A stretch of DNA of 64,000 nt from an uncultured Desulfuromonas sp. (GCF_963678835.1 NZ_OY787469.1:496001-560000), one strand, 5' to 3'; shown: positions 8,140 to 17,896, numbered from the stretch's first letter. A program made the numbers and translations. The notes: a model not told the origin generated them from the sequence alone.

Positions 8140-9168
8140 TTAATAAAAATCTTCCACCAGAGACTGAAACGCCTCCATGGAATCAACAATCTGATCTTCG
8201 TCGCCGTCGGGGGCGGCCAGGTGAAACAGGGCGTCGCCCTGATACACCAGAGGTAAATTCTGTAAGCCCATGATCACACCGCGGTGCTGGGCAACCACCG
8301 GCGTGCGTTTATTGTTCAGTGGGTTTTCAATATAGCCAAGTATGTCGCCATTACTGACCAGATCGCCCAGTTCACAGGTGCGGCGCAGCAGACCACTGAT
8401 CGGTGCCCGAACCCAGAATGTTCGCCGCGAGATCAGCGATTCTCCCTTTGAGGCTCTGGTCCGTGACGGCAGCATGTGCAGATGGCGCATGGCAGAAACA
8501 ATGCCGCGTACCCCGAAACGGATCGAAGGTTCGTCAAAACGCAAGGCTTCGCCCGCCTCATAGACCAGGATCGGCACGCCCATCTCATGCACGGCCTGGC
8601 GCAGAGAGTTATCACGCAATCGCGAGTGGACGATGAGCGGCGCCCCAAACGAACGGGCAAATGCCAGCTCGTCGTCACTTTCCCATTCGCAACGGATCTG
8701 CGGCAGATTTTTGCGATGGTTGGAACCACTGTGCAGATCAATGCCGTGGCTGCACTGACTGACGATCTGTTCGAGAAAACGGTGGGCCACCCGCGACGCG
8801 AGTGAGCCTTCCTCAGAGCCGGGAAATGAACGATTCAAATCACGCCGGTCCGGCAGGTAGCGCGACCGATTGAGAAAGCCATAAACATTGACCAGCGGGA
8901 TGGCAATCAATGTGCCGCGCAACGACTTGAGCAATTTGAGGTTGATCAGTCGGCGGACAATCTCCACCCCGTTGATTTCGTCGCCGTGAATCGCCGCGCT
9001 GACAAACAGCACCGGTCCCGGACGACGGCCGCGAAAGACATGAACCGGCATGGCCAGTTCTGTGCGGTCGTATAGACGCGGCAGCGGCAGGGAGATCAAG
9101 CGGTTTTCTCCGAGCTTGATCCTTTCTCCGGCAATGTCAATCTGTGTGGATGTTGTTTCAGTCATCAT
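8140..9168 (-). CDS. Succinylglutamate desuccinylase/aspartoacylase family zinc hydrolase
   Basis: About 342 aa. Zinc-binding motifs are typical of the M14-like family: AAIHGDEINGVEIVRRL (H-x2-E), RDLNRSFPGSEEGSLASR, and GIDLHSGS for the second zinc His. A C-terminal beta domain follows (FWVRAPISGLLRRTCELGD, ILGYIENPLN). Substrate is unknown, probably an N-acylated amino acid or peptide end linked to RimK products. The ATG at 9168 is preferred because GGGA lies six bases before it; an ATG at 9180 is possible. First gene of the rimK operon. Confidence 0.88.
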   Translation of the reverse strand: MMTETTSTQIDIAGERIKLGENRLISLPLPRLYDRTELAMPVHVFRGRRPGPVLFVSAAIHGDEINGVEIVRRLINLKLLKSLRGTLIAIPLVNVYGFLNRSRYLPDRRDLNRSFPGSEEGSLASRVAHRFLEQIVSQCSHGIDLHSGSNHRKNLPQIRCEWESDDELAFARSFGAPLIVHSRLRDNSLRQAVHEMGVPILVYEAGEALRFDEPSIRFGVRGIVSAMRHLHMLPSRTRASKGESLISRRTFWVRAPISGLLRRTCELGDLVSNGDILGYIENPLNNKRTPVVAQHRGVIMGLQNLPLVYQGDALFHLAAPDGDEDQIVDSMEAFQSLVEDFY

Positions 9169-9210
9169 GCTTTGTCCCATGAAGGTCGGCCATTACGTTG
9201 TGTACAAGCG

Positions 9211-9261
9211 GCAGGGGAGAATACACCTGTAATACAAAAATGCAAGTGTATTTTCTCCTGC
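9211..9261. promoter_or_regulatory. Long imperfect inverted repeat between divergent genes
   Basis: Arms 9211-9226 and 9246-9261 are 16 bp each with two mismatches (GCAGGGGAGAATACAC and its near complement). It lies between the desuccinylase operon and the sigma-54 activator and could be an autoregulatory site. Nothing else is seen in 9181-9501. Confidence 0.45.
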
Positions 9262-9501
9262 AATAACAGAGGGCTGCAATTTTTATCATTATGTTTGAAT
9301 TGACTGGAATCAGACGGAATCCAACAGGTCGGGAAACACATAATTACAGTGTAACCGAAACTGGACAGATCGCCATCCCGGCGGGCAAATCAACCTTACT
9401 TTACAGGGACGGTCATCCGGGTGTAGAACTGGTGGATGGAATGTTTTGTCAGCAAGGCGGAAATGGCTTTTTCGCCCTGCACCGTTGAAGGGGTTATTGT
9501 T

Positions 9502-11478
9502 ATGACGCATGCACAGGTGTGGCATCAATTTATTGAGACCGGAAAACTCGACAGTGCTTTGGATAAAGCCGAAATCCGGCATTCCTGGCAACGTTGCCGT
9601 GAGATGGATGTCGATCCTTACGACGGCGTCAGCCATCAACTCCTGACGCCTGGCCAGATCAGCACATTGCTGGGCAGCCAGAAACTCTACATCTCTCTTG
9701 TTCGCCACTTTATGAAGCAGCTTTATGAATTTGTCAAAGGCTCCGGGTTTATCGTTTTTCTGGCCAATCAGGAAGGATATATTCTCGAAGCTTTGGGGGA
9801 TCCGGAGACGTTTAAGGCTGCCGCCAAAGTCAATTTGATTCAGGGGGCCTGCTGGGTTGAGTTTGCCGGAGGCACCAACGGTATCGGGACCGCGTTGGCC
9901 ATCGGGCGACCGGTTCAGGTCTCAGGCTGTGAGCACTATTGTCAAAAACTGCACAGCTGGACGTGTTCCGCAGCACCGCTTTACGACGAGCGTGGTGATA
10001 TCAGTGGTGTTTTGCAAATGTCCGGACCATGTGAAAAGACCCATCCGCATACATTGGGTATGGTTGTCGCTTCGGCGGAAGCAATCCGCAAACAGTTGAG
10101 TGTCTGGCAACGCAACAGTGAGCTTGTTCTGGCCAATGCGCAACTCAGTCATCTGTTTCAGACCATGTCCGACGGAGCCCTGGTGATCGATGTCGATGGT
10201 CGGGTAATCCAAATGAACCCTGTCGCTCGCAAGGTATTCGGCAAAGAGTTGAGCGGTGAAGAACTTAACCGCATCATCACAGCGGCGGATAGTCCTGATC
10301 TCATCAGTTCAACCCATGCCTATAAAGACCTCGATGTGGTTCTGCAGACTGAAACCGAGCCGGTTGAAGCGCTGTTGACGGTGAAGCCGCTCAAAGATGA
10401 CAACAGCGATCAATCCGGAGCAGTGGTGTTTTTCAACCCGATCCGCAAAATGAAAAAGCTGGTCAACCGTTTTGGCGGTGCCCAGGCAACCTTCCATTTC
10501 TCGGATATCATCGGTGAACATGACAGCGTGAAAGCCGCCATTAACATGGCACGAAAAGCTGCAGACAATCTTAGCCATGTGATGATTCTTGGCGAAAGCG
10601 GAACCGGCAAAGAACTGTTGGCCCAGGCCATTCACAATCACAGTATGCGTCGCAACGGCCCCTTTCTCGCCGTCAACTGCGCAGCGTTGCCGCGCGATCT
10701 GATTGCCAGCGAACTGTTTGGCTATACCTCCGGGGCGTTTACCGGGGCCAGCCCCAAAGGACGTCCGGGCAAGTTTGAGATGGCCTCGGGAGGGACGTTG
10801 CTGCTGGATGAAATCGGCGACATGCCGCTGGACCAGCAGGCGACATTGCTGCGCGTACTTCAGGACAAGCACGTGACCCGGCTCGGCAGCGAACGGGCCA
10901 TTCCCGTAGATGTGCGGGTCATCTGCGCGACCAACAAGAATCTTCTGGATGCGGTGAGCAAAGGGCATTTTCGCCAGGATCTCTATTATCGGCTCAATGT
11001 CACACGCATCGATGTGCCACCATTGCGTGAGCGGGGGCGGGATATTGAGCTGTTGTTTAAGTTTCTGCTCAAGAAGATCAGCCTGCGTCTCCATCAGGCT
11101 CGTCCCGATGTTGATGATGCGGTTGTCACCGCATTGCTGCACTATGGGTGGCCGGGAAATGTGCGCGAACTGGAAAATGTTGTGGAACGGATGATCCATG
11201 CCGTTGAAGAGGAAACACTGACTTGCGCTCATCTTCCACAGGAAATCTGCTACGAGGCACCTGCTGAACGGGCTTCGGGCATCAGTGTCGTATCCATGCA
11301 GGATGCCGCCACTCTTAAACAGGCTGTGGGCGAGCAGGAGCGGCGCCTGCTGGTTGATCTGCTCCAGCGCTACCAGGGCAATATCAGCCTGATTGCCCGG
11401 GAGATGGCTGTGTCGCGCAACACGATCTATCGTAAAATGCAGCACTACAACATCGCCAGAGACTATCGCTTTGATTAG
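9502..11478 (+). CDS. AcoR-like sigma-54-dependent transcriptional activator
   Basis: 658 codons from the ATG at 9502, which has GAAGGGG 8 bases upstream. An N-terminal GAF-like sensor holds [20 protein letters not shown], the pattern of AcoR-type activators. A PAS-like segment follows ([20 protein letters not shown]). The AAA+ domain has Walker A GESGTGKE, the sigma-54 contact loop GAFTGA and Walker [15 protein letters not shown] Fis-type HTH ends the protein ([19 protein letters not shown]). AcoR-type proteins sense small carbonyl compounds or alcohols. The next gene is an aldehyde dehydrogenase preceded by a -24/-12 promoter, so control of that unit is the obvious role. Confidence 0.92.
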   Translation: MTHAQVWHQFIETGKLDSALDKAEIRHSWQRCREMDVDPYDGVSHQLLTPGQISTLLGSQKLYISLVRHFMKQLYEFVKGSGFIVFLANQEGYILEALGDPETFKAAAKVNLIQGACWVEFAGGTNGIGTALAIGRPVQVSGCEHYCQKLHSWTCSAAPLYDERGDISGVLQMSGPCEKTHPHTLGMVVASAEAIRKQLSVWQRNSELVLANAQLSHLFQTMSDGALVIDVDGRVIQMNPVARKVFGKELSGEELNRIITAADSPDLISSTHAYKDLDVVLQTETEPVEALLTVKPLKDDNSDQSGAVVFFNPIRKMKKLVNRFGGAQATFHFSDIIGEHDSVKAAINMARKAADNLSHVMILGESGTGKELLAQAIHNHSMRRNGPFLAVNCAALPRDLIASELFGYTSGAFTGASPKGRPGKFEMASGGTLLLDEIGDMPLDQQATLLRVLQDKHVTRLGSERAIPVDVRVICATNKNLLDAVSKGHFRQDLYYRLNVTRIDVPPLRERGRDIELLFKFLLKKISLRLHQARPDVDDAVVTALLHYGWPGNVRELENVVERMIHAVEEETLTCAHLPQEICYEAPAERASGISVVSMQDAATLKQAVGEQERRLLVDLLQRYQGNISLIAREMAVSRNTIYRKMQHYNIARDYRFD

Positions 11479-11531
11479 AATCTGTGATGGAAGTACAGTG
11501 TGTCGTGCTGCAATGTGTCACATTTTTATTA

Positions 11532-11577
11532 CAGGTGTTTCAAGTAGGACACATTTGTCCTTTTGAGGGAACACCTG
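11532..11577. promoter_or_regulatory. Nested palindrome, candidate upstream activator sequence
   Basis: Outer arms CAGGTGTT (11532-11539) and AACACCTG (11570-11577) enclose inner arms AGGACA (11546-11551) and TGTCCT (11556-11561), all perfect. It lies about 125 bases before the -24 element, the usual distance for a sigma-54 activator site. Confidence 0.6.
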
Positions 11578-11699
11578 CTCATGACAATGACCCAAGACTG
11601 AAACAGTCTCCCGCCGATTTTTTTCGTATACGGTTTTCGCCCTGAAAACAGACTTTTAGACAGTTTTCCTCTCTTCTGCGTGACGGTAACAACACCTGC

Positions 11700-11715
11700 T
11701 GGCATATCGGTTGCT
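11700..11715 (+). promoter_or_regulatory. Sigma-54 (-24/-12) promoter of the aldehyde dehydrogenase gene
   Basis: TGGCATATCGGTTGCT matches the TGGCAC-N5-TTGCW consensus with one change, and the GG and GC are exactly ten bases apart. It is 56 bases before the aldehyde dehydrogenase start. Confidence 0.75.
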
Positions 11716-11771
11716 ATTAAGCCTTCTCATGCCCGCGCGTTAACGCACTATTTTTTATCAAAGGAGAGAGT

Positions 11772-13247
11772 ATGAAAAACCAAATTGATTCTCAGTACAA
11801 GCTGTACATCAACGGCCAATGGGTGGATGCCAGTGACGGCAAAACCTTTGAAGCACATTGCCCGGCGGATGGCTCATTGCTGGCAACCTGCGCCAATGCC
11901 ACCAAAGAAGATGTCGATGCTGCCGTGGACGCGGCTTGGGGCGCTTATGATTCCTGGAAGGATATCAGTGCTCAGGAACGTGCCGGTTATCTGCTGAAAA
12001 TCGCTGATCTGATTGATGCCAACGCCGAAAAACTGGCCATGGTGGAAACCCTTGATAACGGTAAACCGATTCGTGAAACACGCAATGTCGACGTGCCGCT
12101 GGCCAGCGACCACTTCCGTTACTTTGCTTCGGCCATCCGCACCCAGGAAGGTCAGGCGACCATGATCGATAAGGACACTATGAGCCTGATTTTGCGCGAA
12201 CCGATCGGCGTGGTGGCCCAGATTATCCCCTGGAACTTTCCGTTTTTGATGGCGGCGTGGAAAATTGCTCCGGCACTGGCCGCCGGCAACTGCGTGGTAA
12301 TCAAACCGTCATCCACGACCTCTCTAAGCCTGCTGGAGTTTGCCAAACTGCTCGATCAGGTTCTGCCCCCCGGCGTGGTCAATGTGATCACCGGCAAAGG
12401 CTCCACCACCGGCAACTTTGTCCTCGAACACCCCGGATTCACCAAGCTGGCGTTCACCGGCTCAACGGATATCGGCTACAACATTGCCGATGCTGCCGCC
12501 AAAAAATTGATTCCGGCCACGTTGGAACTCGGTGGTAAATCGGCCAATATCTATTTTGACGACTGCCAGTGGGACAAAGCGATTGAAGGGACCCAAATCG
12601 GTATTCTGTTCAATCAGGGCCAAGTGTGCTGCGCCGGCTCACGGATTTTTGTTCACGAAGCGATCTACGACAAATTTGTTGCCGACATGGCCACCGCATT
12701 TGAAAAAGTCAAAGTTGGTCTGCCGTGGAACGACGACACCATGATGGGCTGCCAGATTGATGAAGGGCAACTCAACCAGATCCTCTCCTATGTCGATATC
12801 GGCAAAGAAGAAGGGGCGCGACTGGTCACCGGCGGCGTCAGGCTGACCGACGGTGAGCTGGGTAACGGTTGCTTTATGGCACCGACCCTGTTTGCCGATG
12901 TCGACAACTCCATGCGCATTGCTCAGGAGGAGATTTTCGGTCCGGTGGTGTGTGTGATCAAGTTTAAAGATGAGCAAGAAGTGATCGATATGGCCAACGA
13001 CAGCGAGTTCGGTCTCGGTGGTGCCGTATGGACGCGTGACATCAACCGCGCCATGCGTGTCGCCCGCGGTGTGGAGACCGGTCGTATGTGGGTCAACACC
13101 TACAACCAGTTGCCCGCCCATGCCCCGTTCGGCGGCTACAAAAAATCCGGTATCGGTCGTGAAACCCACAAAATGATGCTTGAGCACTACAGCCAGGCGA
13201 AAAATATCTTCATCAGCATGAGCGAAGAGAAGACCGGTCTGTATTGA
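11772..13247 (+). CDS. NAD(P)-dependent aldehyde dehydrogenase
   Basis: 491 aa, the normal length. The nucleotide-binding part has IIPWNFPFLMAAWKIAPALA, the Glu motif is LELGGKSANIY, and the catalytic Cys lies in FNQGQVCCAGSRIFV. EEIFGPVVCVIKF and PFGGYKKSGIGRE are further class signatures. It oxidises an aldehyde to the acid, or runs with the alcohol dehydrogenase downstream. AAAGGAGAGAGT precedes the ATG. It follows a sigma-54 promoter and an AcoR-like activator, so expression is probably induced by alcohol, aldehyde or acetoin-like compounds. The exact substrate cannot be read from sequence. Confidence 0.95.
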   Translation: MKNQIDSQYKLYINGQWVDASDGKTFEAHCPADGSLLATCANATKEDVDAAVDAAWGAYDSWKDISAQERAGYLLKIADLIDANAEKLAMVETLDNGKPIRETRNVDVPLASDHFRYFASAIRTQEGQATMIDKDTMSLILREPIGVVAQIIPWNFPFLMAAWKIAPALAAGNCVVIKPSSTTSLSLLEFAKLLDQVLPPGVVNVITGKGSTTGNFVLEHPGFTKLAFTGSTDIGYNIADAAAKKLIPATLELGGKSANIYFDDCQWDKAIEGTQIGILFNQGQVCCAGSRIFVHEAIYDKFVADMATAFEKVKVGLPWNDDTMMGCQIDEGQLNQILSYVDIGKEEGARLVTGGVRLTDGELGNGCFMAPTLFADVDNSMRIAQEEIFGPVVCVIKFKDEQEVIDMANDSEFGLGGAVWTRDINRAMRVARGVETGRMWVNTYNQLPAHAPFGGYKKSGIGRETHKMMLEHYSQAKNIFISMSEEKTGLY

Positions 13248-13256
13248 TCATGTTTC

Positions 13257-13292
13257 ACCGGTCTCTGCGCGACCTTTGGCGCAGAGACCGGT
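13257..13292. other. Strong intergenic hairpin
   Basis: A perfect 14-bp stem (ACCGGTCTCTGCGC) with an 8-base loop lies 10 bases after the aldehyde dehydrogenase stop. There is no T run. It may protect the upstream message or partly attenuate the downstream genes. Confidence 0.6.
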
Positions 13293-13344
13293 AAACCCCT
13301 GTTCCCCGTCGGCTGATGCGTGACCAATTCGGCAAGGAGAGAGC

Positions 13345-13560
13345 ATGACGATTACCGCAGAGACCCTGGTTGAAGAGATTCTTGATATTGATCCGGGGGT
13401 GGTGCGTTATTTCATCCTCAACAAAGTCAGACCGTTTACCTGTGGCGGAGCGTATCCTCAGGCCTTGGGGGCGTTGCTGGCACGGTATAACGTTGAGGAT
13501 GTCGAAGGCTTCATTGCCGGGCTCAACGAATTCATCGCCAACGGAATGGAATCTTCATAA
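13345..13560 (+). CDS. Small DUF1858-like protein
   Basis: 71 aa. The pattern TLVEEILDIDPGVVRYFILN with a single CGG (TCGGAYPQALGALLARY) resembles the DUF1858/ScdA-N type of small helical domain, which usually carries a redox-active or metal-binding Cys. CAAGGAGAGAGC precedes the ATG. It sits between an aldehyde and an alcohol dehydrogenase, so it may be an accessory or redox sensor for them. That link is inference from position only. Confidence 0.7.
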   Translation: MTITAETLVEEILDIDPGVVRYFILNKVRPFTCGGAYPQALGALLARYNVEDVEGFIAGLNEFIANGMESS

Positions 13561-13605
13561 ACATTGACGGCCCGTTACCTAAGTGACGAGCCATGGAGAA
13601 ATGAT

Positions 13606-14769
13606 ATGGCATTCGCAGATCAAACGTACGGTTTCTTTATTCCGACTGTTTCCCTGATGGGGGTCGGTTGCGCCAAGGAAACCGGCGACCAGGCCAAAGC
13701 GCTTGGTGCATCGAAACTTCTTATTGTCACTGACGCCGGTATGAAAGCGTTAGGTGTCGCTGATACCATCAAAGGCTATGTTGAAGAGGCTGGCCTGCAG
13801 GCCGTCATCTTTGCCGGGGCCGAACCCAATCCGACCGATACCAATGTTGCGGACGGCATTGCCGCCTATAAGGAACATAACTGTGACGGTATTATCACCT
13901 TGGGCGGTGGCAGTGCGCACGACTGCGGTAAAGGGGTTGGTCTGGTGATCGGCAGTGGCGGCAATATCCGCGATTTTGAAGGACTCAACAAGTCAACCAA
14001 ACCGATGCCACCGTTTCTGGCCATCAACACCACGGCCGGAACCGCCTCGGAAATGACCCGCTTTTGCATCATCACCAACACTGACACCCATGTAAAGATG
14101 GCCATTGTCGATTGGCGCTGCACGCCGAATATCGCCATCAATGATCCCGTGCTGATGGTCGGGATGCCGCCGGCACTCACCGCCGCAACCGGCATGGATG
14201 CCTTGACCCATGCGGTCGAGGCCTATGTGTCGACCATTGCCACGCCGATCACCGACGCCTGCGCCATCAAAGCGATTGAGATCATCGCTGAGTCACTGCG
14301 TTCGGCTGTTGCCAATGGTGAAAACATGCAGGCGCGCGACCAGATGGCCTATGCCGAATACCTGGCCGGTATGGCGTTCAACAATGCCAGCCTCGGCTAT
14401 GTGCATGCCATGGCGCACCAGTTGGGCGGTTTCTACAACCTGCCGCACGGGGTGTGCAATGCCGTGTTGCTGCCGGTGGTGTGCGAGTTCAACGCCATTT
14501 CCAACGTGAAGCGGTTTGCCGATATTGCCGTGGCTCTGGGGGAAAACATCGAAGGTCTGTCCGATGTCGAAGCCGCCGAGGTGGCCATTGGCGCGATCCG
14601 TCGTTTGTCTGCCGATGTTGGTATTCCGACCGGATTAACCGAACTGGGTGTTGAGGAAAAAGATCTCGCAACCATGGCCGATAATGCTCAGAAAGATGCC
14701 TGCATGTTGACCAACCCCCGTAAGGCAACGTTGCAGCAAGTGGTCGATATTTATAAAGCGGCCATGTAA
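13606..14769 (+). CDS. Iron-containing (group III) alcohol dehydrogenase
   Basis: 387 codons from the ATG at 13606, chosen over an upstream in-frame TTG at 13564 because GGAGAA is properly spaced before it. NAD-binding GGGSAHDCGKGVGLV and the metal-binding motif with three His (YVHAMAHQLGGFYNLPHG) are diagnostic for the DhaT/methanol-dehydrogenase-type family. TTAGTASEMTRFCII is also typical. It interconverts a primary alcohol and aldehyde with NAD(H). With the aldehyde dehydrogenase upstream it forms an alcohol-to-acid route. A strong terminator follows. Confidence 0.95.
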   Translation: MAFADQTYGFFIPTVSLMGVGCAKETGDQAKALGASKLLIVTDAGMKALGVADTIKGYVEEAGLQAVIFAGAEPNPTDTNVADGIAAYKEHNCDGIITLGGGSAHDCGKGVGLVIGSGGNIRDFEGLNKSTKPMPPFLAINTTAGTASEMTRFCIITNTDTHVKMAIVDWRCTPNIAINDPVLMVGMPPALTAATGMDALTHAVEAYVSTIATPITDACAIKAIEIIAESLRSAVANGENMQARDQMAYAEYLAGMAFNNASLGYVHAMAHQLGGFYNLPHGVCNAVLLPVVCEFNAISNVKRFADIAVALGENIEGLSDVEAAEVAIGAIRRLSADVGIPTGLTELGVEEKDLATMADNAQKDACMLTNPRKATLQQVVDIYKAAM

Positions 14770-14816
14770 CCTTTTGTCACGTGAGTCTCTCCGACGCTCT
14801 ACCCCCGTGACTTTAG

Positions 14817-14854
14817 CGCCACAGGAGCTGTTCTCCTCCTGTGGCGTTTTTTTT
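14817..14854 (+). terminator. Rho-independent terminator after alcohol dehydrogenase
   Basis: Eleven-bp stem CGCCACAGGAG / CTCCTGTGGCG with an 8-base loop followed by eight T. Confidence 0.92.
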
Positions 14855-14900
14855 CAGCACGCGTCTTCATACTGTAAGCATTCGCATAATGGGAAAACAT

Positions 14901-15593
14901 ATGGATCACCTTGCTAAAAACAAAGTAAATAACTTTAAAGAGAAGGATAAAAAGACGGCAGTACGGGCAACGCACACCAAAGAACGGGCTGCCCGCATTC
15001 ATCGAAAATTTCCCCGACAGGTACGCTCAAAAGCGATGGTCGAAACGATTCTGAAAGCCGCCGCCGAAGTTTTTGCCGAGCTGGGCTATTCACGCACAAC
15101 CACCGACAAAATCGCCGAGCGAGCCGGGGTTTCCGTGGGCTCTCTCTACCAATACTTCCCCAACAAGGGTGGTTTAATCGGCAGTCTTTACAACGATCAT
15201 CAGACCAAAATTCACGCCGTGGCCCGCAAAGCGCTCCAACGCTTTGGTGATCATTCCATAACATTGGAAGAGGTTCTGCGTCGCTACCTTGATGAGCTGG
15301 ATCAAGTTCACGAAGCCAATCCCACTGTGCTCAAGGCCCTTGAGCGCGATGTGATCTGCGAGTCCAGGGTAAACACCGGCGAGGACGAATTGAAAGAACT
15401 GAACCGTCTGGCCCTGCTGCTTTCTCAGCGTCCCGACGTCCGAGACGGCGATCCCGCCGTTATCAGCGTCATCATGGAGCAGGCCATCGGCCACCTCAGC
15501 CGCGGGCTGTTGCACGACACACCGTCACATCTGAATCACGCCACGCTTCGCGAAGAGATGGTCCAGCTTCTGCTTCGCTATCTGAAAAAATAG
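14901..15593 (+). CDS. TetR/AcrR family transcriptional regulator
   Basis: 230 codons from the ATG at 14901, which has GGGAAAA before it; an ATG at 14889 is also possible. The N-terminal tail is very basic (about 40 residues), followed by a classic TetR HTH: TILKAAAEVFAELGYSRTTT, DKIAERAGVSVGSLYQYFPN. The C-terminal half is a ligand-binding helical domain with no recognised effector. It follows the alcohol dehydrogenase terminator, so it has its own promoter. It could control the MFS exporter facing it at 15677-16876 or the dehydrogenase genes. Confidence 0.9.
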   Translation: MDHLAKNKVNNFKEKDKKTAVRATHTKERAARIHRKFPRQVRSKAMVETILKAAAEVFAELGYSRTTTDKIAERAGVSVGSLYQYFPNKGGLIGSLYNDHQTKIHAVARKALQRFGDHSITLEEVLRRYLDELDQVHEANPTVLKALERDVICESRVNTGEDELKELNRLALLLSQRPDVRDGDPAVISVIMEQAIGHLSRGLLHDTPSHLNHATLREEMVQLLLRYLKK

Positions 15594-15676
15594 ATGCGAG
15601 TTTTCCTGAGCCGGTTACAACAGGCGGCTTAAACCCGCCTGTTGCAGCCTGTGTTTGTACCCTGTCTGATGACTCA

Positions 15677-16876
15677 TCAAGGGTGATCGCTCTTCTCGAT
15701 TCCAATCAACACCCGAATCGTTACCACCGCAATTCCCAGTAGAATTGCCACTAACCCGACAATCCCCGGCCATCCCCAGGCACTCCACACATAACCGCCA
15801 CCGGTTCCGGAAATACTCGATCCAAGGTAGTACGCGAGCAGATATAATGACGATGCCTGAGCGCGTGCCACAGGGACTCGGCTGCCGACCCACGCGGAGG
15901 CCAGAGCATGGGCGGCGAAAAAGCCGATGGTCAGGACAACAATGCCGACGACAATAGCGGCCAGCGGTGTCAGCAGAGTGAGCAGAATGCCGATGATCAT
16001 GATAAGAACAGACAACGTCATCAGCCGATTGCGACCATAGCGATCGGTAAGTCCGCCGATGATACTGGAGCCGCCGGCGCCGAAAGCATAGGCAAAAAAG
16101 ATCAGTGCCACCTGCGACTGGCTCAGATCATAAGGGGGCGCCAGCAGGTAAAAGGTGACATAGTTGTACACGGTTACAAAGCTGCCCATAAACAGAAACG
16201 CCAACAGAAACAGGCAGATCAGACCTGGATCACGCAAGTGGTGAATCAGTGACAGAGAGATTTTTTTCAGATGAAACGGTTGGCGCTCAAAGTGGCGTGA
16301 TGGCGGTAGCAACACCCAGAACAGCACGCTCATCAGCACCGCGGAAAAACCGATTAAGGCAATGGTTGCCTGCCAGGCAAACAGATCGACCAGCCATGAG
16401 GTGAGGATGCGTCCGGTCATGCCGCCGCAGGCGTTGCCGGCAATATACAATCCCATGGCCGCGCCGATGGCGCGCGGTGACATCTCGTCATTGAGGTAGG
16501 CCATGGCCACCGCCGGGACTCCGGCAACCACAATCCCCTGGAGCAATCGCAGCGCCAGCAGACTGGGCAGGGTGGTGCTGGTCGCACACAGCACCGAAAT
16601 CAGCGAAGTGAGGATCAATGCCCAGCCCATCAACTTTTTGCGGCCGAAACTATCGGAGATCGACCCGGAAATGGGCAGCATCCACGCCAGGGCAAAGGTG
16701 GCCACAGACAGGGTTAGACTGGCCGTGGCTGGCGAGATGGCAAACTCACGCACCAGCAAAGGAAACAGCGGCTGAAAGGTGTACAAGGTGGAAAAGGTGA
16801 CAAACCCGGCGATGAACAGCGCCAGGTTAGCGCGATGGTAGTTGCTGGTGCCGCGTTCAATGCAGAGTGGTGTCAT
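15677..16876 (-). CDS. MFS transporter (YnfM-like exporter)
   Basis: 399 aa with about 12 hydrophobic segments, e.g. LALFIAGFVTFSTLYTFQPL and IGILLTLLTPLAAIVVGIVV. The loop 2-3 signature appears as GSISDSFGRKKLMG and its repeat in the second half as GGLTDRYGRNRLM. This subfamily of H+-driven exporters is often divergently paired with a LysR regulator, as in the E. coli ynfM/ynfL pair. Substrate is unknown. The regulator on the other strand starts 119 bases away, with a palindrome between them. Confidence 0.9.
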   Translation of the reverse strand: MTPLCIERGTSNYHRANLALFIAGFVTFSTLYTFQPLFPLLVREFAISPATASLTLSVATFALAWMLPISGSISDSFGRKKLMGWALILTSLISVLCATSTTLPSLLALRLLQGIVVAGVPAVAMAYLNDEMSPRAIGAAMGLYIAGNACGGMTGRILTSWLVDLFAWQATIALIGFSAVLMSVLFWVLLPPSRHFERQPFHLKKISLSLIHHLRDPGLICLFLLAFLFMGSFVTVYNYVTFYLLAPPYDLSQSQVALIFFAYAFGAGGSSIIGGLTDRYGRNRLMTLSVLIMIIGILLTLLTPLAAIVVGIVVLTIGFFAAHALASAWVGSRVPVARAQASSLYLLAYYLGSSISGTGGGYVWSAWGWPGIVGLVAILLGIAVVTIRVLIGIEKSDHP

Positions 16877-16944
16877 GGGAAGCCTTTGGTCAAAGATGTC
16901 ACAGAGAGCTGTGTTGTCTCACTTGACAGTAGACTAACCAGTGC

Positions 16945-16969
16945 CTCAATATATGTAAAATATATTGAG
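16945..16969. promoter_or_regulatory. Operator between MFS and LysR genes
   Basis: A perfect 10-bp inverted repeat CTCAATATAT / ATATATTGAG with 5 bases between, lying 25 bases before the LysR start. The symmetry fits a LysR-type dimer site. Confidence 0.65.
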
Positions 16970-16994
16970 TTAATAGAAACGATAAATTGAATTT

Positions 16995-17876
16995 ATGGAT
17001 ATTCGTCAGATTAAAACCTTTCTCGCCGTGGCCAAGCATCTCAACTTTACCCGGGCTGCTGAAACACTGCGTCTGGCCCAGCCGGCAGTGAGCATCTCCA
17101 TTGCCAAACTGGAAGAAGCGTTGGAGCTGACTCTATTTAACCGTCAGGGCCGTCATATCACCCTCACGGCTGAGGGTGAAGTGTTTCTACGTCATGCCCG
17201 GCGCATTATCGATGATCTGTCTGATGCCGAACGGGAGATGACCGAACTCAAGGGGTTGGTGCGCGGCGAGGTGCGTATCGGTATCCCGCCGATGCTCAGT
17301 TCCTACTATTTCCCACGGGTGATCAGTGATTTTCGTGCCGCTTATCCCAACCTGAATTTGTCGGTGATGGGCCAGGGCGCCGGAGAGATTCAGCAACTGA
17401 TCCGGTCTGGTGATGTCGACCTGGGCGTGATTGCCGGCAGCAACATTCCCGATGGTTTGGAAGCGCGCTGTTTTTTGCGTGAGGAGATTGTCGCCTGTGT
17501 GCCGGTGGAGCATCCGTTTGCCTGCCGCGACAGCATCACTTTGGACGAGCTGTGGCGCGAACCGCTGATCCTGTTCAAGCAGGGTTTTTACCTGCGTGAA
17601 TGGATCGATTCGCTGCATCGTGACCTGCCGCAAACCCCCAATGTGGTGTTTGAAACCAACCTGTTTTCTCTGGTGCGGTCATTGATTCGCGAAGGGGTTG
17701 GTGTTTCGACCCTGCTGCGCATGGTGGTGGCGGATGAGCCGCAGGTAGCGGCGGTGTCGTTTGCGCCGCCGTTGTCGCTGGATCTGCATATTGCCTGGAA
17801 GTCGGATGGGTATCTGTCGCAGGCGAATCAGGCGTTTCGGGATTTTCTTCTTGAGCGAATTGAGTCGTATCGTTAG
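16995..17876 (+). CDS. LysR family transcriptional regulator
   Basis: 293 aa, standard length. The N-terminal winged HTH is MDIRQIKTFLAVAKHLNFTR, AAETLRLAQPAVSISIAKLE, followed by FNRQGRHITLTAEG. The remainder is a periplasmic-binding-protein-like effector domain (VRIGIPPMLSSYYFPRV). Divergent from the MFS exporter, with a shared palindrome, so it probably controls that gene and itself. The effector is unknown. Confidence 0.93.
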   Translation: MDIRQIKTFLAVAKHLNFTRAAETLRLAQPAVSISIAKLEEALELTLFNRQGRHITLTAEGEVFLRHARRIIDDLSDAEREMTELKGLVRGEVRIGIPPMLSSYYFPRVISDFRAAYPNLNLSVMGQGAGEIQQLIRSGDVDLGVIAGSNIPDGLEARCFLREEIVACVPVEHPFACRDSITLDELWREPLILFKQGFYLREWIDSLHRDLPQTPNVVFETNLFSLVRSLIREGVGVSTLLRMVVADEPQVAAVSFAPPLSLDLHIAWKSDGYLSQANQAFRDFLLERIESYR

Positions 17877-17896
17877 GTTTTTTCGATTGCGGTTTA

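Noticed and set aside
10309-11445. A 378-codon frame on the minus strand opposite the sigma-54 activator
   Set aside because: The plus-strand protein has all AAA+ and HTH motifs; the antisense frame has no ribosome site or family signature.
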